The notes: generated by a model not told the origin, from the letters alone. A DNA stretch of 64,000 nucleotides from CAG-390 sp003523225 (GCA_902461815.1 CABPZE010000005.1:59907-123906), one strand, 5' to 3'; positions 16,008-24,938 are shown, counted from the first letter of the stretch. Translations and numbers: made by a program.

Positions 16008-17123
16008 ATGATGTTTTCAATAGACATACCTGTAAAAATAATTTCCGGGCGCGGATGCGTCGCCTCCCGCCCGAATGAGCTGAAGCTCGGAAGGCACGCC
16101 GCCGTGGTATGCGGCAAGCACAGCGCGCATGCCTCCGGGGCGCTCGGCGACGTGACGCGGGCGCTGTCATCCCTTGGAATAGCCTGCGACATACTTGACG
16201 GAGCGCTGCCGAATCCACCGCTTTCATCGGCGTACGACATGGGGCTTCGCGCCGCCGCGCTGGGAGCAGATTTTGTGATCGGCATAGGCGGAGGCTCGGC
16301 AATGGACAGCGCCAAAGCCGTCGCTGCATTCGCGGCAAATCCCACTATAGCACCCGAGGAGCTGTATATACCAGAAAAGCTGCAAAACCCACCTCTTCCC
16401 ATAGTGCTTATCCCCACCACAGCCGGAACCGGCAGCGAAGCCAACCCCTATTCGGTGCTTACCCTTCCCGACGGCAGACATAAAAAGACCTACTCCTCGC
16501 GCGGAGCATGGGCGCGCGTGGCTTTTCTTGACCCCGCATACACCGAATCGGTGGGGCGCGACGGCACGATAAGCACCGCGCTTGACGCCATGGCGCACGC
16601 GATGGAGTCATATCTTTCGCCTAAATCAAACGATCTTTCGCGTATGCTCTCGCTTTATGCGGGACGCGCGATATGGGATGTGCTGTCGGAATATCCCGAC
16701 ACCTTTACGCCGGATATGCGGGACGCTCTTGCCTGTGCCTCCTGCGCCGCAGGTGCGGCGATAAGCATCACCGGGACGGGATTCCCGCATCCGCTCGGAT
16801 ACAGCCTGACTCTGCTCGACGGCATTCCGCATGGCAGAGCGTGCGCGGTCTTCCACGGCGACTATATTGAGTACAACCGCAGAACTCCCGAAGGCGCGGC
16901 TCTGATCGACGCATTTGCCGCCGGTATCGGCACAAAACCCTCGCTGCTTGCAGAATATCTGCCTTCCCTCGCCGCCGTCAGACTGCACTTCACCGACGCG
17001 GAGATCGCCGAGCGCGTTTCGCTGATAAGCAACGCAAAAAATTACACGAACAGCCCTTATGTGCTGTCGGATGAAGAAAAAACAGAAATTTACCGCAAAC
17101 ACTTTGGAGGGAAAAATGCTTGA
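16008..17123 (+). CDS. Iron-containing alcohol dehydrogenase
   Basis: A 371-residue group III alcohol dehydrogenase. The NAD(P)-binding GIGGGSAMDSAKA is at about 92-104, followed by PTTAGTGSEANPYSV. Metal-ligand histidines appear in AMAHAMESY, FPHPLGY and IPHGRAC. It probably reduces an aldehyde to an alcohol (or the reverse) with NAD(P)H. The ATG at 16008 (followed by a second ATG) is chosen for an AAAGG upstream; a 42-codon in-frame extension is AT-rich and unlike the family. It overlaps araD by 8 nt. In this setting it could dispose of a sugar-derived aldehyde such as glycolaldehyde or lactaldehyde, but the substrate is unproven. Confidence 0.85.
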   Translation: MMFSIDIPVKIISGRGCVASRPNELKLGRHAAVVCGKHSAHASGALGDVTRALSSLGIACDILDGALPNPPLSSAYDMGLRAAALGADFVIGIGGGSAMDSAKAVAAFAANPTIAPEELYIPEKLQNPPLPIVLIPTTAGTGSEANPYSVLTLPDGRHKKTYSSRGAWARVAFLDPAYTESVGRDGTISTALDAMAHAMESYLSPKSNDLSRMLSLYAGRAIWDVLSEYPDTFTPDMRDALACASCAAGAAISITGTGFPHPLGYSLTLLDGIPHGRACAVFHGDYIEYNRRTPEGAALIDAFAAGIGTKPSLLAEYLPSLAAVRLHFTDAEIAERVSLISNAKNYTNSPYVLSDEEKTEIYRKHFGGKNA

Positions 17124-17817
17124 ATCCCTGAAAAAAGAAGTATATGAAGCAAACATGGAGCTTGTCGCGCGCGGACTTGTCATCAACACATGGGGCAATG
17201 TCAGCGGCATCGACCGCGCAAGCGGGCTTGTAGTTATAAAACCGTCCGGTGTTCCGTACGATGAGCTTACCCCCGACTGCCTGCCGGTGCTTGACCTTGA
17301 CGGCAGAGTGATCGAAGGCAGACTCAAGCCCTCGTCCGACACCCCCACTCACCTTGCGCTTTACCGCGCATTCCCCGAGATCGGCGGTGTGACGCACACG
17401 CACTCAACACACGCCGTGGCGTTTGCACAGGCGGGCAGAAGCATTGCCGCATACGGCACGACACACGCCGATTATTTTTCCGGAGCAATCCCCTGCACCA
17501 GAAAAATGACACCCGAGGAAATTGCGGGATCATACGAAAAGGAGACTGCAACCGTTATCATCGAGGCGATAAAGCCGATAGGCGCGGAACGTATGCGCGC
17601 CGCGCTGGTCCACTCACACGGACCGTTCACATGGGGTAAAAACGCCCCGGAATCGGTCGAGGTCTCGGCAGTGCTTGAGGTCGTGGCGCAAATGGCGCTG
17701 TATACCGAGCAGCTTTTTGCCGCAGCCGGACAAAAGCCCGAGATCATACAGCCCGAGCTGCTCTCCCGTCACTACGACCGCAAGCACGGTAAGAACGCAT
17801 ATTACGGGCAGAACTGA
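17116..17817 (+). CDS. araD: L-ribulose-5-phosphate 4-epimerase
   Basis: A 233-residue class II aldolase/epimerase. It closely follows E. coli AraD: TWGNVSG, IKPSGVPY, SSDTPTHLALYRAFP, the zinc site HTHSTHA (H94, H96) with a later His in HSHGPFTWGKN, the catalytic D119 in THADYFSG, and the C-terminal KHGKNAYYGQN with the catalytic Tyr. It interconverts L-ribulose-5-phosphate and D-xylulose-5-phosphate in arabinose and related pathways. The start is the ATG at 17116, preceded by GGAGG and overlapping the adh stop. araA and araB are not in the window, so the upstream steps must be encoded elsewhere. Confidence 0.93.
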   Translation: MLESLKKEVYEANMELVARGLVINTWGNVSGIDRASGLVVIKPSGVPYDELTPDCLPVLDLDGRVIEGRLKPSSDTPTHLALYRAFPEIGGVTHTHSTHAVAFAQAGRSIAAYGTTHADYFSGAIPCTRKMTPEEIAGSYEKETATVIIEAIKPIGAERMRAALVHSHGPFTWGKNAPESVEVSAVLEVVAQMALYTEQLFAAAGQKPEIIQPELLSRHYDRKHGKNAYYGQN

Positions 17818-17880
17818 CCCGCGCGCAATAATACACAGCATTCCGTATTTTATAGCAATATTATTTTTCCGATCACGGAA

Positions 17881-17924
17881 ACCACCCCGGCAGGGACGTT
17901 TAATTCCTGCCGGGGTGGTTTTTT
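17881..17924. terminator. Terminator after araD
   Basis: A strong hairpin with a 14-bp stem: ACCACCCCGGCAGG (17881-17894) pairs with CCTGCCGGGGTGGT (17906-17919), with an 11-nt loop and a T-run on the plus strand. It ends the adh-araD transcript; the minus-strand beta-helix lipoprotein gene converges on it from the other side. Confidence 0.9.
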
Positions 17925-17964
17925 ATGCTGAGCAAGAAGCAGAGATACGGTCTCAGCTTCTGTT

Positions 17965-19995
17965 TTATCTGAACTTAGCAGTAACGGTGACGTTATCGGA
18001 AAATTCCGAGCGGTTGCCGTTCGGTGTCAGCGTTCCCGAAGTTACCTCATAGCCTGCGAAGGTCTTGCCCTCGTCGGGAACGGGCGTGACCGAAAGCGAG
18101 CCGTCATCATTGACGCTGAGCAGGAGTCTGCCGCCGTCCGACAGCAGTGTCAGTCTTTTTGCGCTCGTAGACATATAGCGCAAAGTCATTCCGCCCTCTC
18201 CGCCAAGCAAAATGTCGACAGGGCAGGTCCTTATCGCGGAAACGGTATATTTTCTTTGATACTGCGCCATTGATGTGCAGCCCACAGCCTGCGCATATTC
18301 GATGCTTACACCGTCAACGACCGAGCTTACGTTATAGCTCTTTCCCTCGACGGTATTGTCCTCGCAAAGCAGCCCCTTTACATAGCGCATTTCAAAGAAG
18401 CGTCCGCTGCCTGTAAACTTGTCGTCAACAATTATCTTGTTACCGCGCACAGTCAGATCCTCTATACGGTTCTGAACCAGCTTGAAGCCGCGCTGAATCG
18501 CCGGGGTGTCGGTATACCAGTTTATAAACGCCGTGCTTGTGTCATACATCACGTCGGAGTCATAAAGATTTGACACCGCTTTTACCGCGCCGCGCATTTT
18601 TGTCGCGCCGCTGAATTCAAACACATTGTTTTCGATCACCGTGCCTATCGAGCCGATGCAGGCGTATTTTCTTGCGTAATATGCGGTCACCGAAGCGCCG
18701 GAGGCGTTTGTGGTCTTTATTGAAATATCCGAATCCTTGAGATAAAGAGATATCTGATAGGACACAGCATCATCGGAAACACTGTTGGCGCGATCCGAAA
18801 TAAACCTGTTACCGCTTATCAGCACATCGCTGTAAGCGGGATAACGTATTGCGGAGCAGCGGCAGCTGTCAAACACACAGCCCGTAATCTTAAGTCCCGT
18901 CACCGCAGACTTATGCACCTGACCGTGATGCCCTATGGCATATGTGGGAGCGTCATATGTGTCGCTTCTGCCGAAATAGCAGCCGCTTATTTCAACATTC
19001 GAGCAGGAATAGTATTCACCCACAGCGAATTTGGAGGCAGGATTGTCTCCGCCACCGATCGCGCCCGGATGCGTCTGCTCGATCTGTATCACCTCGGCTG
19101 TGGTATTGTTTGTCGTATAGTTATACCCGGCAAACATACAGTCAAGAATGCGTACATTTGTGCTGCCCGTGACCTGAATGGCATGGTTGTTGGGGCAGTC
19201 CTTGAGAACGACATTTTTAAGCAGGACATTGTCGGCACAGCACCAGATAAAGCAGCGCACCTTGCCCTTCATATCCAGCATTCCGCCTGTGATCGAAAAA
19301 TTCGAACAGCCGTTGCGTCCGTAATCATGGTTTTTGTGATTTATGAACATATCCCCGCTTCCGTCGGTGCGCAGCACGGCAAAGTCGCCGCGCGCTACCG
19401 CGCGCTGTACTCCCGCCTGAGTATATGACTGGGTGTAGTCCTTAAGCATTCCTTCGAGCTTGAGGCTTACACCCTCCTTCAGCTGTATCTGGCTGATGGT
19501 ATATGTCCCGCGCGGAATGTATACTGTACCTCCGTCGGGCAGTGAATCAATTGCTTTCTGGATAGCCGCAGTGGCGTTGTCGGCAGACCCGGCACCAAAA
19601 TCGCGCACATCGACCGACTTTTCATCCGGAGCATATGCGCCGCTGACCGAAATTCCGTTTACGGCGTCGCAGACGACGGATACTTCAAATTCCTCTCCGT
19701 ATGTATTCGTAACGGTGACGGACGTGCTTCCCACCCCCTGACCGGTCAGGATAAGCTCACGGTCAAACACCTTTGCCTCGACAACTCCCGCATCTGCGGG
19801 CACGGCGGAAAACGGAGTGCACCCGAGTTCCTTCTGACTCACAACGTGTTCCACTCCGAGAATTGCGCTGAGGTCTGCGGTGGATTCTTCCACGGTAGTC
19901 TCGTCAGGCGTCTGCTCCGGCTGGCAGGAGCAAAGCGCGATGGCAAGCAGCAAAGCGCACACAAGGAACATAATTCTGGAAATCGTTTCTTTCAT
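17965..19995 (-). CDS. Secreted lipoprotein with right-handed beta-helix (pectate-lyase-like)
   Basis: A 676-residue protein. A lipoprotein signal ends in IALCSC (lipid-anchor Cys near residue 24). A small Ig/BIG-like region follows (about 41-110). VDVRDFGAGSADNATAAIQK then opens a pectate_lyase_3-type helix with GGTVYIPRGTYTI, and many parallel beta-helix rungs run to about 590. A short C-terminal domain ends SDNVTVTAKFR. The fold is shared by polygalacturonases and polysaccharide lyases, so plant or mucin glycan cleavage or binding is likely; catalytic residues cannot be assigned with confidence. It is preceded by a consensus promoter and transcribed divergently from the FAD oxidoreductase. 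Confidence 0.8.
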   Translation of the reverse strand: MKETISRIMFLVCALLLAIALCSCQPEQTPDETTVEESTADLSAILGVEHVVSQKELGCTPFSAVPADAGVVEAKVFDRELILTGQGVGSTSVTVTNTYGEEFEVSVVCDAVNGISVSGAYAPDEKSVDVRDFGAGSADNATAAIQKAIDSLPDGGTVYIPRGTYTISQIQLKEGVSLKLEGMLKDYTQSYTQAGVQRAVARGDFAVLRTDGSGDMFINHKNHDYGRNGCSNFSITGGMLDMKGKVRCFIWCCADNVLLKNVVLKDCPNNHAIQVTGSTNVRILDCMFAGYNYTTNNTTAEVIQIEQTHPGAIGGGDNPASKFAVGEYYSCSNVEISGCYFGRSDTYDAPTYAIGHHGQVHKSAVTGLKITGCVFDSCRCSAIRYPAYSDVLISGNRFISDRANSVSDDAVSYQISLYLKDSDISIKTTNASGASVTAYYARKYACIGSIGTVIENNVFEFSGATKMRGAVKAVSNLYDSDVMYDTSTAFINWYTDTPAIQRGFKLVQNRIEDLTVRGNKIIVDDKFTGSGRFFEMRYVKGLLCEDNTVEGKSYNVSSVVDGVSIEYAQAVGCTSMAQYQRKYTVSAIRTCPVDILLGGEGGMTLRYMSTSAKRLTLLSDGGRLLLSVNDDGSLSVTPVPDEGKTFAGYEVTSGTLTPNGNRSEFSDNVTVTAKFR

Positions 19996-20063
19996 TTTTC
20001 GTGTCTCTCCTTATATCTTTCTGAATACTGTCATGTGGTTATGTGGTTATTCCTTATTGTTGT

Positions 20064-20092
20064 ATTGTATCATCCGACCGCCAATTTGTCAA
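20064..20092 (-). promoter_or_regulatory. Promoter of the beta-helix lipoprotein gene
   Basis: Read on the minus strand: -35 TTGACA (20087-20092), 17 bp spacer, -10 TACAAT (20064-20069). This is a near-perfect vegetative promoter. It is back to back with the promoter of the FAD oxidoreductase; the two -35 boxes are 30 bp apart. Confidence 0.85.
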
Positions 20093-20122
20093 CCCGCAGA
20101 AAGCATAAATCGGCAAAAACGC

Positions 20123-20151
20123 TTGACAATCACCGGCAATTGTGAGATAAT
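20123..20151 (+). promoter_or_regulatory. Promoter of the FAD oxidoreductase gene
   Basis: -35 TTGACA (20123-20128), 17 bp spacer, -10 GATAAT (20146-20151). It faces away from the lipoprotein promoter. The short shared interval could let one regulator control both genes, but I see no clear palindrome in it. Confidence 0.8.
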
Positions 20152-20214
20152 ATAAAAGTAAAAAAATATATACCGCGCGACAATGACCGGAACGCGGCTG
20201 CCAAGGAGGAACAA

Positions 20215-22056
20215 TTGATACGCTACGAAGAAAAAAGCTATGAATTCATTGTCGTAGGAGGCGGAATGGCAGGTCTTTGCGCCGCAATCTCCGCCGCACG
20301 ACACGGGACACGCACGGCGCTGGTACACGCCCGACCGGTGCTCGGCGGCAATGCCTCGAGTGAGATCAGAATACATATCTCGGGCGCCGACCAGAGCCTT
20401 AAACAGCCCGATTATGCCGAGGGCGGCTTGGTTTACGAGCTTATGTCCGAAAACAAAGCGCATAATGATACATTCAGCTATTCCTACTGGGACACGGTGC
20501 TCTTTGAAAAAGCCAAGGCTGAAAAGCTGCTTGACGTTTATTTCAACACGGTAATGTACGATGTTGAAGCCGCAGACGACCGCATAGTTGCGATCCGCTG
20601 CTTCCAGGAGACCACCGAAATGAGATACCGCCTCACAGCTCCGGTATTTGCCGACTGCACCGGAAACGGCACGCTGGGCTTTTTCGCCGGAGCGGAGTTC
20701 AAGCAGGGCAGCGAGGCGCAATCGGAATACGGCGAGCCTCACGCACCCGAAAAGGCAAACAACGAGCGCATGGGAAATACCATACTCATGAAAGCGGTGA
20801 ATGTGGGGCATCCCGTGAAATTCACCCCTCCTGCCTTTACCAAAAAGCTGACCGAGCATCAGCTTCGCTACCGTGTTCACTCAAAGACCATGAAGGTTGA
20901 CGCCAGCATGGCTCCCGACCCCGAGGAGTGGCTTCGCCTCTCGGCGTGCAGCTGCGCCGCCGTGGATTACGGCTATTGGTGGCTGGAGCTTATGGGAGAC
21001 GGCGACGACATCATACTTGACTATGAGACGATACGCGACGACCTTTACGCCTATGCATACGGTATCTGGGATCACATCAAGAACGGCGGCGACCACGGCG
21101 CGGAGAACTATGTCCTCCAATGGGTGGGCGCACTGCCCGGCACACGCGAAAGCCGTCGGCTTATTGGCGACTATGTACTGACGGAAAGCGATATACTCGA
21201 CCACAAGATCTTTGACGACGCAGTAGCTTACGGCGGCTGGTGTGTTGACCTGCACGCCGCGCACGGTCTGCTGGACTTTGACCTGCTGCCCTCCGACTGC
21301 CACCACTTCCTCGGCGTTTACACGATCCCCTACCGCTGCTACTACTCAAAGAACATAAAGAACCTCTACATGGCGGGACGCGACATCAGCACCTCCAAGC
21401 TCGGTCTTGCATCCACCCGCATTATCGGCTGCTGTGCCATCGGCGGTCAGGCGGTCGGAACCGCCGCAGCCCTTTGCACCAAATACGCCTGCGAGCCGCG
21501 AGGACTCGCCCCCCATATTGACGAGCTTCAGCAGATAATACTTAAGGATGACGGCTATCTGCCTACTTTTGTGAACCACGACCCGGCGGACCGTGCTCTC
21601 CGCGCATCCGTGAGCGCCAGCTCGCAGATCCCCGGCGGCGAGCCTCAGAAGGTCGTAAACGGCACTTCCCGCAAGCTGGGCGAGGAGCAGAACGCCTGGA
21701 TCTCCGACGGCATTTCCGAAAACGGCGAAACGCTTACCCTGCAGCTTGACGCCGCATATAATATCTCCGAGGTGGATCTGACCTTTGATTCCAACTTTGC
21801 CTACCCCATCCGCGTCACAATGTCCGCGAACCGTCAGGCTCAGCAGCGCATCGGCGTTGCACCGGAGCTGGTCAAAGACTACGACGTGATACTGAAAAAA
21901 GCCGGCAAGGAGGTCGGTCGCGAGCAGGTACGCGGCAACTATCAGCGGCATAATGTCGTAAAGCTGACTCCGGCAGAGTGCGACGAGATAGAGATACATT
22001 TCATTGCCACAAACGGCGCTCCCGCATTCAAGGTATACGAGGTAAGAGCATACTGA
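20215..22056 (+). CDS. FAD-dependent oxidoreductase (FAD_oxidored family) with C-terminal sugar-binding-like domain
   Basis: A 613-residue protein. An N-terminal dinucleotide-binding motif FIVVGGGMAGLCAAISAARH (about 11-30) is followed by GGNASSEIRIHISGA. LYMAGRDISTSKLGLASTRI is typical of the PF12831 FAD_oxidored family. The C-terminal 140 residues (SASSQIPGGEPQKVVNGTSR onward) resemble a discoidin-like beta-sandwich found in carbohydrate-active proteins. No signal peptide is seen, so it is cytoplasmic. The substrate is unknown; related proteins occur in glycan-use loci. It starts with TTG at 20215, supported by AAGGAGGA 4 nt upstream. It is divergent from the beta-helix lipoprotein. Confidence 0.82.
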   Translation: MIRYEEKSYEFIVVGGGMAGLCAAISAARHGTRTALVHARPVLGGNASSEIRIHISGADQSLKQPDYAEGGLVYELMSENKAHNDTFSYSYWDTVLFEKAKAEKLLDVYFNTVMYDVEAADDRIVAIRCFQETTEMRYRLTAPVFADCTGNGTLGFFAGAEFKQGSEAQSEYGEPHAPEKANNERMGNTILMKAVNVGHPVKFTPPAFTKKLTEHQLRYRVHSKTMKVDASMAPDPEEWLRLSACSCAAVDYGYWWLELMGDGDDIILDYETIRDDLYAYAYGIWDHIKNGGDHGAENYVLQWVGALPGTRESRRLIGDYVLTESDILDHKIFDDAVAYGGWCVDLHAAHGLLDFDLLPSDCHHFLGVYTIPYRCYYSKNIKNLYMAGRDISTSKLGLASTRIIGCCAIGGQAVGTAAALCTKYACEPRGLAPHIDELQQIILKDDGYLPTFVNHDPADRALRASVSASSQIPGGEPQKVVNGTSRKLGEEQNAWISDGISENGETLTLQLDAAYNISEVDLTFDSNFAYPIRVTMSANRQAQQRIGVAPELVKDYDVILKKAGKEVGREQVRGNYQRHNVVKLTPAECDEIEIHFIATNGAPAFKVYEVRAY

Positions 22057-22071
22057 TCCGGTCAGCCGAAT

Positions 22072-22114
22072 AAAAAACACCGGGGCTGCCGCGTATATCG
22101 CCGCAGCCCCGGTG
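22072..22114 (-). terminator. Terminator of the cotF-like gene
   Basis: The stem CACCGGGGCTGC / GCAGCCCCGGTG (22078-22089 with 22103-22114) is followed, on the minus strand, by a run of six T (22072-22077). It ends the minus-strand transcript of the coat-protein gene and can also stop plus-strand readthrough. Confidence 0.85.
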
Positions 22115-22150
22115 CGGACATAAGTGCATTACGCGCTGTCCGTCCATCAC

Positions 22151-22600
22151 TCAGGAGTACATACTGTTTTTCTTCATATAGTCGTAGATCAGCTTGCCGT
22201 GCTCCTGCTCCTCCTTTTGAATTTTTCCAAGCGCCTGACGGTACTGCTGCTGGTCAAATTCAAATATGCAGGTGTCATAAAGGTGCGAGGCATGCTTTTC
22301 GGTGGCAAGCAGGTCGGAGCAGATAAAGCTGTCGCATTTCTTATCCTCGCTCTCACCCGCCTGATAGGTCGCGCCAAAGGTCGGCGCGGGACCCGCATCC
22401 TTCTGCGACGGAGTCTGACCGTTCTGAATCTCGGTGACTGTCTGAAGATGCCCCTGCTCTACCCCGGCAATATAGTTAAGAAGTCCGCGAAGCTCCGGGT
22501 CTTTGGCGCTGTCGGCGTGCTTGCGGTATTTTTCAACGCAAAGCTGCTCCTGTCCCTTAAGATCCTTTATAAGCCCGGTTTCCTTTTGTGTAAGCTGCAT
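22151..22600 (-). CDS. CotF-like spore coat protein (ferritin-like fold)
   Basis: A 149-residue, mostly helical protein. LTQKETGLIKDLKGQEQLCV with EKYRKHA forms the first helix pair, LLNYIAGVEQGHLQTV the second, and a C-terminal pair ends KIQKEEQEHGKLIYDYMKKN. This matches the coat F domain, found in spore-coat proteins of bacilli and clostridia. A glycine/proline-rich linker (about 60-85) splits the two halves. The conserved E/H pairs give it a ferritin-like appearance but no full di-iron set is obvious. It is monocistronic, with its own terminator. Confidence 0.8.
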   Translation of the reverse strand: MQLTQKETGLIKDLKGQEQLCVEKYRKHADSAKDPELRGLLNYIAGVEQGHLQTVTEIQNGQTPSQKDAGPAPTFGATYQAGESEDKKCDSFICSDLLATEKHASHLYDTCIFEFDQQQYRQALGKIQKEEQEHGKLIYDYMKKNSMYS

Positions 22601-22748
22601 TTTTTACTCTCCTCTGTTTTGAAATCATCACATCCGGCGCAGCAAGCGCCGCAAGGATATTATTCCCGCATCCCAGCCGGTTATTCAGTACGGCAAAAAC
22701 ACACCCTGTTTTTTACCATGACGGAAAGGATGGTCTTCAAATTTTAAA

Positions 22749-24938
22749 ATGAGAAAAAACATTACTGCTATCATCGTTCCGCTGCTTCTGGCGGTACTTG
22801 CTGTCATCTTTTCTTCCTGCGGACCGGAAGAGATACCCGAGACCCCAAAGATCGAGCTTGATCTTGCCTGTTACACGGTAATACGCCCCGAAAGCGCTTC
22901 AAAAAATCTGATAAGCGGCGCGCTTGAAGTGCGCAAGTCGCTTTACGCCTTCAACGAGAGCGCGCTGATATCCGAGGACTGGCTTCAGCCCGGCGTCTCC
23001 CCGGATGATGCGGCGTATGAAATACTTGTAGGCAAGACCAACCGCCCGCAGTCTGAGGAGGCTATGTCCGGAGTCGGCGCAGACGGCGCGCATTATGTTG
23101 TCGCCGCGATCGGAAACAAGATCGTGATAAACGGCACAAACGAGGACGCTGTGCTCCTCGGCGTGAGGTATTTCATAGACGAGCTGCTGCCGCAGGCTAA
23201 GGAGGGCAAGCTGACGCTTGATGAGGGCTTTTGCCACATCAGCGACGCACTGACTGTGGTGAACCTTGTCTCGGACAACAAGCTGACCTACAACATAGTA
23301 TACTCGCAAAAGCTCGACAACATAGCAAATCCGAGCGAGACCTCCGACCGCACCGATTTTATTGTATCAAAGGCGTATGAGCTGAGAAGTATGTTCAACG
23401 AAGTGCTTGGCAATAAGCCGCTCACCTCAGACGACTGGCTGATGCCCGACCTTGTTCCCGCGGAGCAGACCGAAATACTTGTAGGCAAAGTCGATCGTGA
23501 GGAATACGCCGGATTTCTTTCCGAGCTTGGCTTCAATGAATACGGCTACGCCGTGATAGGAAACAAGATAGTGATAGCCGGCTGGACCGAAACCGACATC
23601 GGTCTTGCGTGCGATATGTTTGCCTCTCAAGCGCGCTCCCTCATGTCGAAAAACGAAAACGGGGAAATAAGCCTTACCTTCCTTGAAGGCACAAGACGTA
23701 TCGCAAAGGCGTCCGACAGATACATCGACTTCCCCGCATACGAGGGAGGCAGCCTTTACGGGCTTTACGACGCCGGATATCAGAATATCGAGTTTTACTA
23801 CACCGAGACCACGCAGGATGAATACCTTGCTTACAGAGCAAAGCTTGAAAATGAGGGCTTCAGGCTTGAAGCGGAAAACACCATAGGGAACAATCTTTAC
23901 GCCACCTATGTTTCGAACAAAGGAATGCTTTATGTCTACTATATTGAATACGAAAAAGCCGTGCGGATAATCTCCTGCCCCACCGGAGCGTATTCTCTGC
24001 CCGCATTTCAGCCCGAAAATATCACCAAGATCACCGAGCCGAAGCTGACACAGATGTCCATGAACTACGCCTCGGGCAACTTCGGAATGTGCTACATCCT
24101 GACGCTTGAGGACGGCAGTTTTATCCTGATAGACGGCGGCGGAACGACCGGAGATGACCACATTAAGCTGTATTCGTTGCTGCAGGAGCTGAACGAACGT
24201 CCCGACGGTAAAATAGTAATAGCCGGCTGGATACTTACCCACGAGCACTGGGACCACTTCGGCGTGTTCTACAACTTCTGCCGCGCCTTCGGCTCGAAAG
24301 TGACCATAGACGGCTTTTACTGCAACACCGCCGCGGAATCCTCCGTTTACAATTCCGGAGACCCCAACTACTATGTCAAAGAACAGCTTGCCAGAGCGAT
24401 GGACTCTGCCGGAATAAAAAAGAAATACGTAATACACAGCGGTCAGAAATACTACATCAGAAATGTTGAGCTTACCTGCCTTTACACGCAGGAGGACAGC
24501 TACCCCAACATCATTCACCTTTTCAATGAGACTTCAATGGTAACGCGCATCGTGCTTGGCGGACAGAAAATAATGATCCTTGGCGACTCCAACGACAAAG
24601 CCTCCGATAAGATGTATCGCCGCTACAAGGACGTGGAGATAACCGAAGCGGACGGAAGCCGTGTCGGTTTCCTCAAGTGCGACATCATGCAGGTGGCACA
24701 TCACGGCTGGAACGGCGTAAGGCTTAATCTGTATGCACAGATCGCAGCTCCGGTCGCCTTCTGGCCGACGCCGGAAGATCAGTTCCGTAAAATGACCTCC
24801 GGCATCACCTCAACTTACTACTATGAAGCTGACAACTATATTGCAAATACGCTTAAAGCTTACTCAATAACCGCAAACAGCTCTGTAACCGTCACGCTTC
24901 CCTTCAAAGCGGGAGACCCCCAGACCGTGCGCGGCTGA
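22749..24938 (+). CDS. Lipoprotein with duplicated N-terminal module and ComEC-like metallo-beta-lactamase domain
   Basis: A 729-residue protein. The signal peptide ends with lipobox FSSC (C24). Two copies of an alpha/beta module follow (about 38-145 and 180-310), each with a EILVGK(T/V)(N/D)R core and a GNKIVI strand. A linker leads to an MBL-fold domain with THEHWDH (H498, H500, D502, H503), GD at 612-613 and AHHGW (H651, H652), the arrangement seen in ComEC/Rec2-type hydrolases. The Asp and His metal ligands are intact, so it should be an active hydrolase on the cell surface; a phosphodiester substrate is inferred from the ComEC resemblance. A paralogous module pair is in the EEP lipoprotein at 48878-50644. 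Confidence 0.75.
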   Translation: MRKNITAIIVPLLLAVLAVIFSSCGPEEIPETPKIELDLACYTVIRPESASKNLISGALEVRKSLYAFNESALISEDWLQPGVSPDDAAYEILVGKTNRPQSEEAMSGVGADGAHYVVAAIGNKIVINGTNEDAVLLGVRYFIDELLPQAKEGKLTLDEGFCHISDALTVVNLVSDNKLTYNIVYSQKLDNIANPSETSDRTDFIVSKAYELRSMFNEVLGNKPLTSDDWLMPDLVPAEQTEILVGKVDREEYAGFLSELGFNEYGYAVIGNKIVIAGWTETDIGLACDMFASQARSLMSKNENGEISLTFLEGTRRIAKASDRYIDFPAYEGGSLYGLYDAGYQNIEFYYTETTQDEYLAYRAKLENEGFRLEAENTIGNNLYATYVSNKGMLYVYYIEYEKAVRIISCPTGAYSLPAFQPENITKITEPKLTQMSMNYASGNFGMCYILTLEDGSFILIDGGGTTGDDHIKLYSLLQELNERPDGKIVIAGWILTHEHWDHFGVFYNFCRAFGSKVTIDGFYCNTAAESSVYNSGDPNYYVKEQLARAMDSAGIKKKYVIHSGQKYYIRNVELTCLYTQEDSYPNIIHLFNETSMVTRIVLGGQKIMILGDSNDKASDKMYRRYKDVEITEADGSRVGFLKCDIMQVAHHGWNGVRLNLYAQIAAPVAFWPTPEDQFRKMTSGITSTYYYEADNYIANTLKAYSITANSSVTVTLPFKAGDPQTVRG

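Noticed and set aside
23427..24518. 363-codon minus-strand frame inside the MBL lipoprotein gene
   Set aside because: Shadow of the plus-strand gene, whose protein has a lipobox and a full set of MBL motifs.
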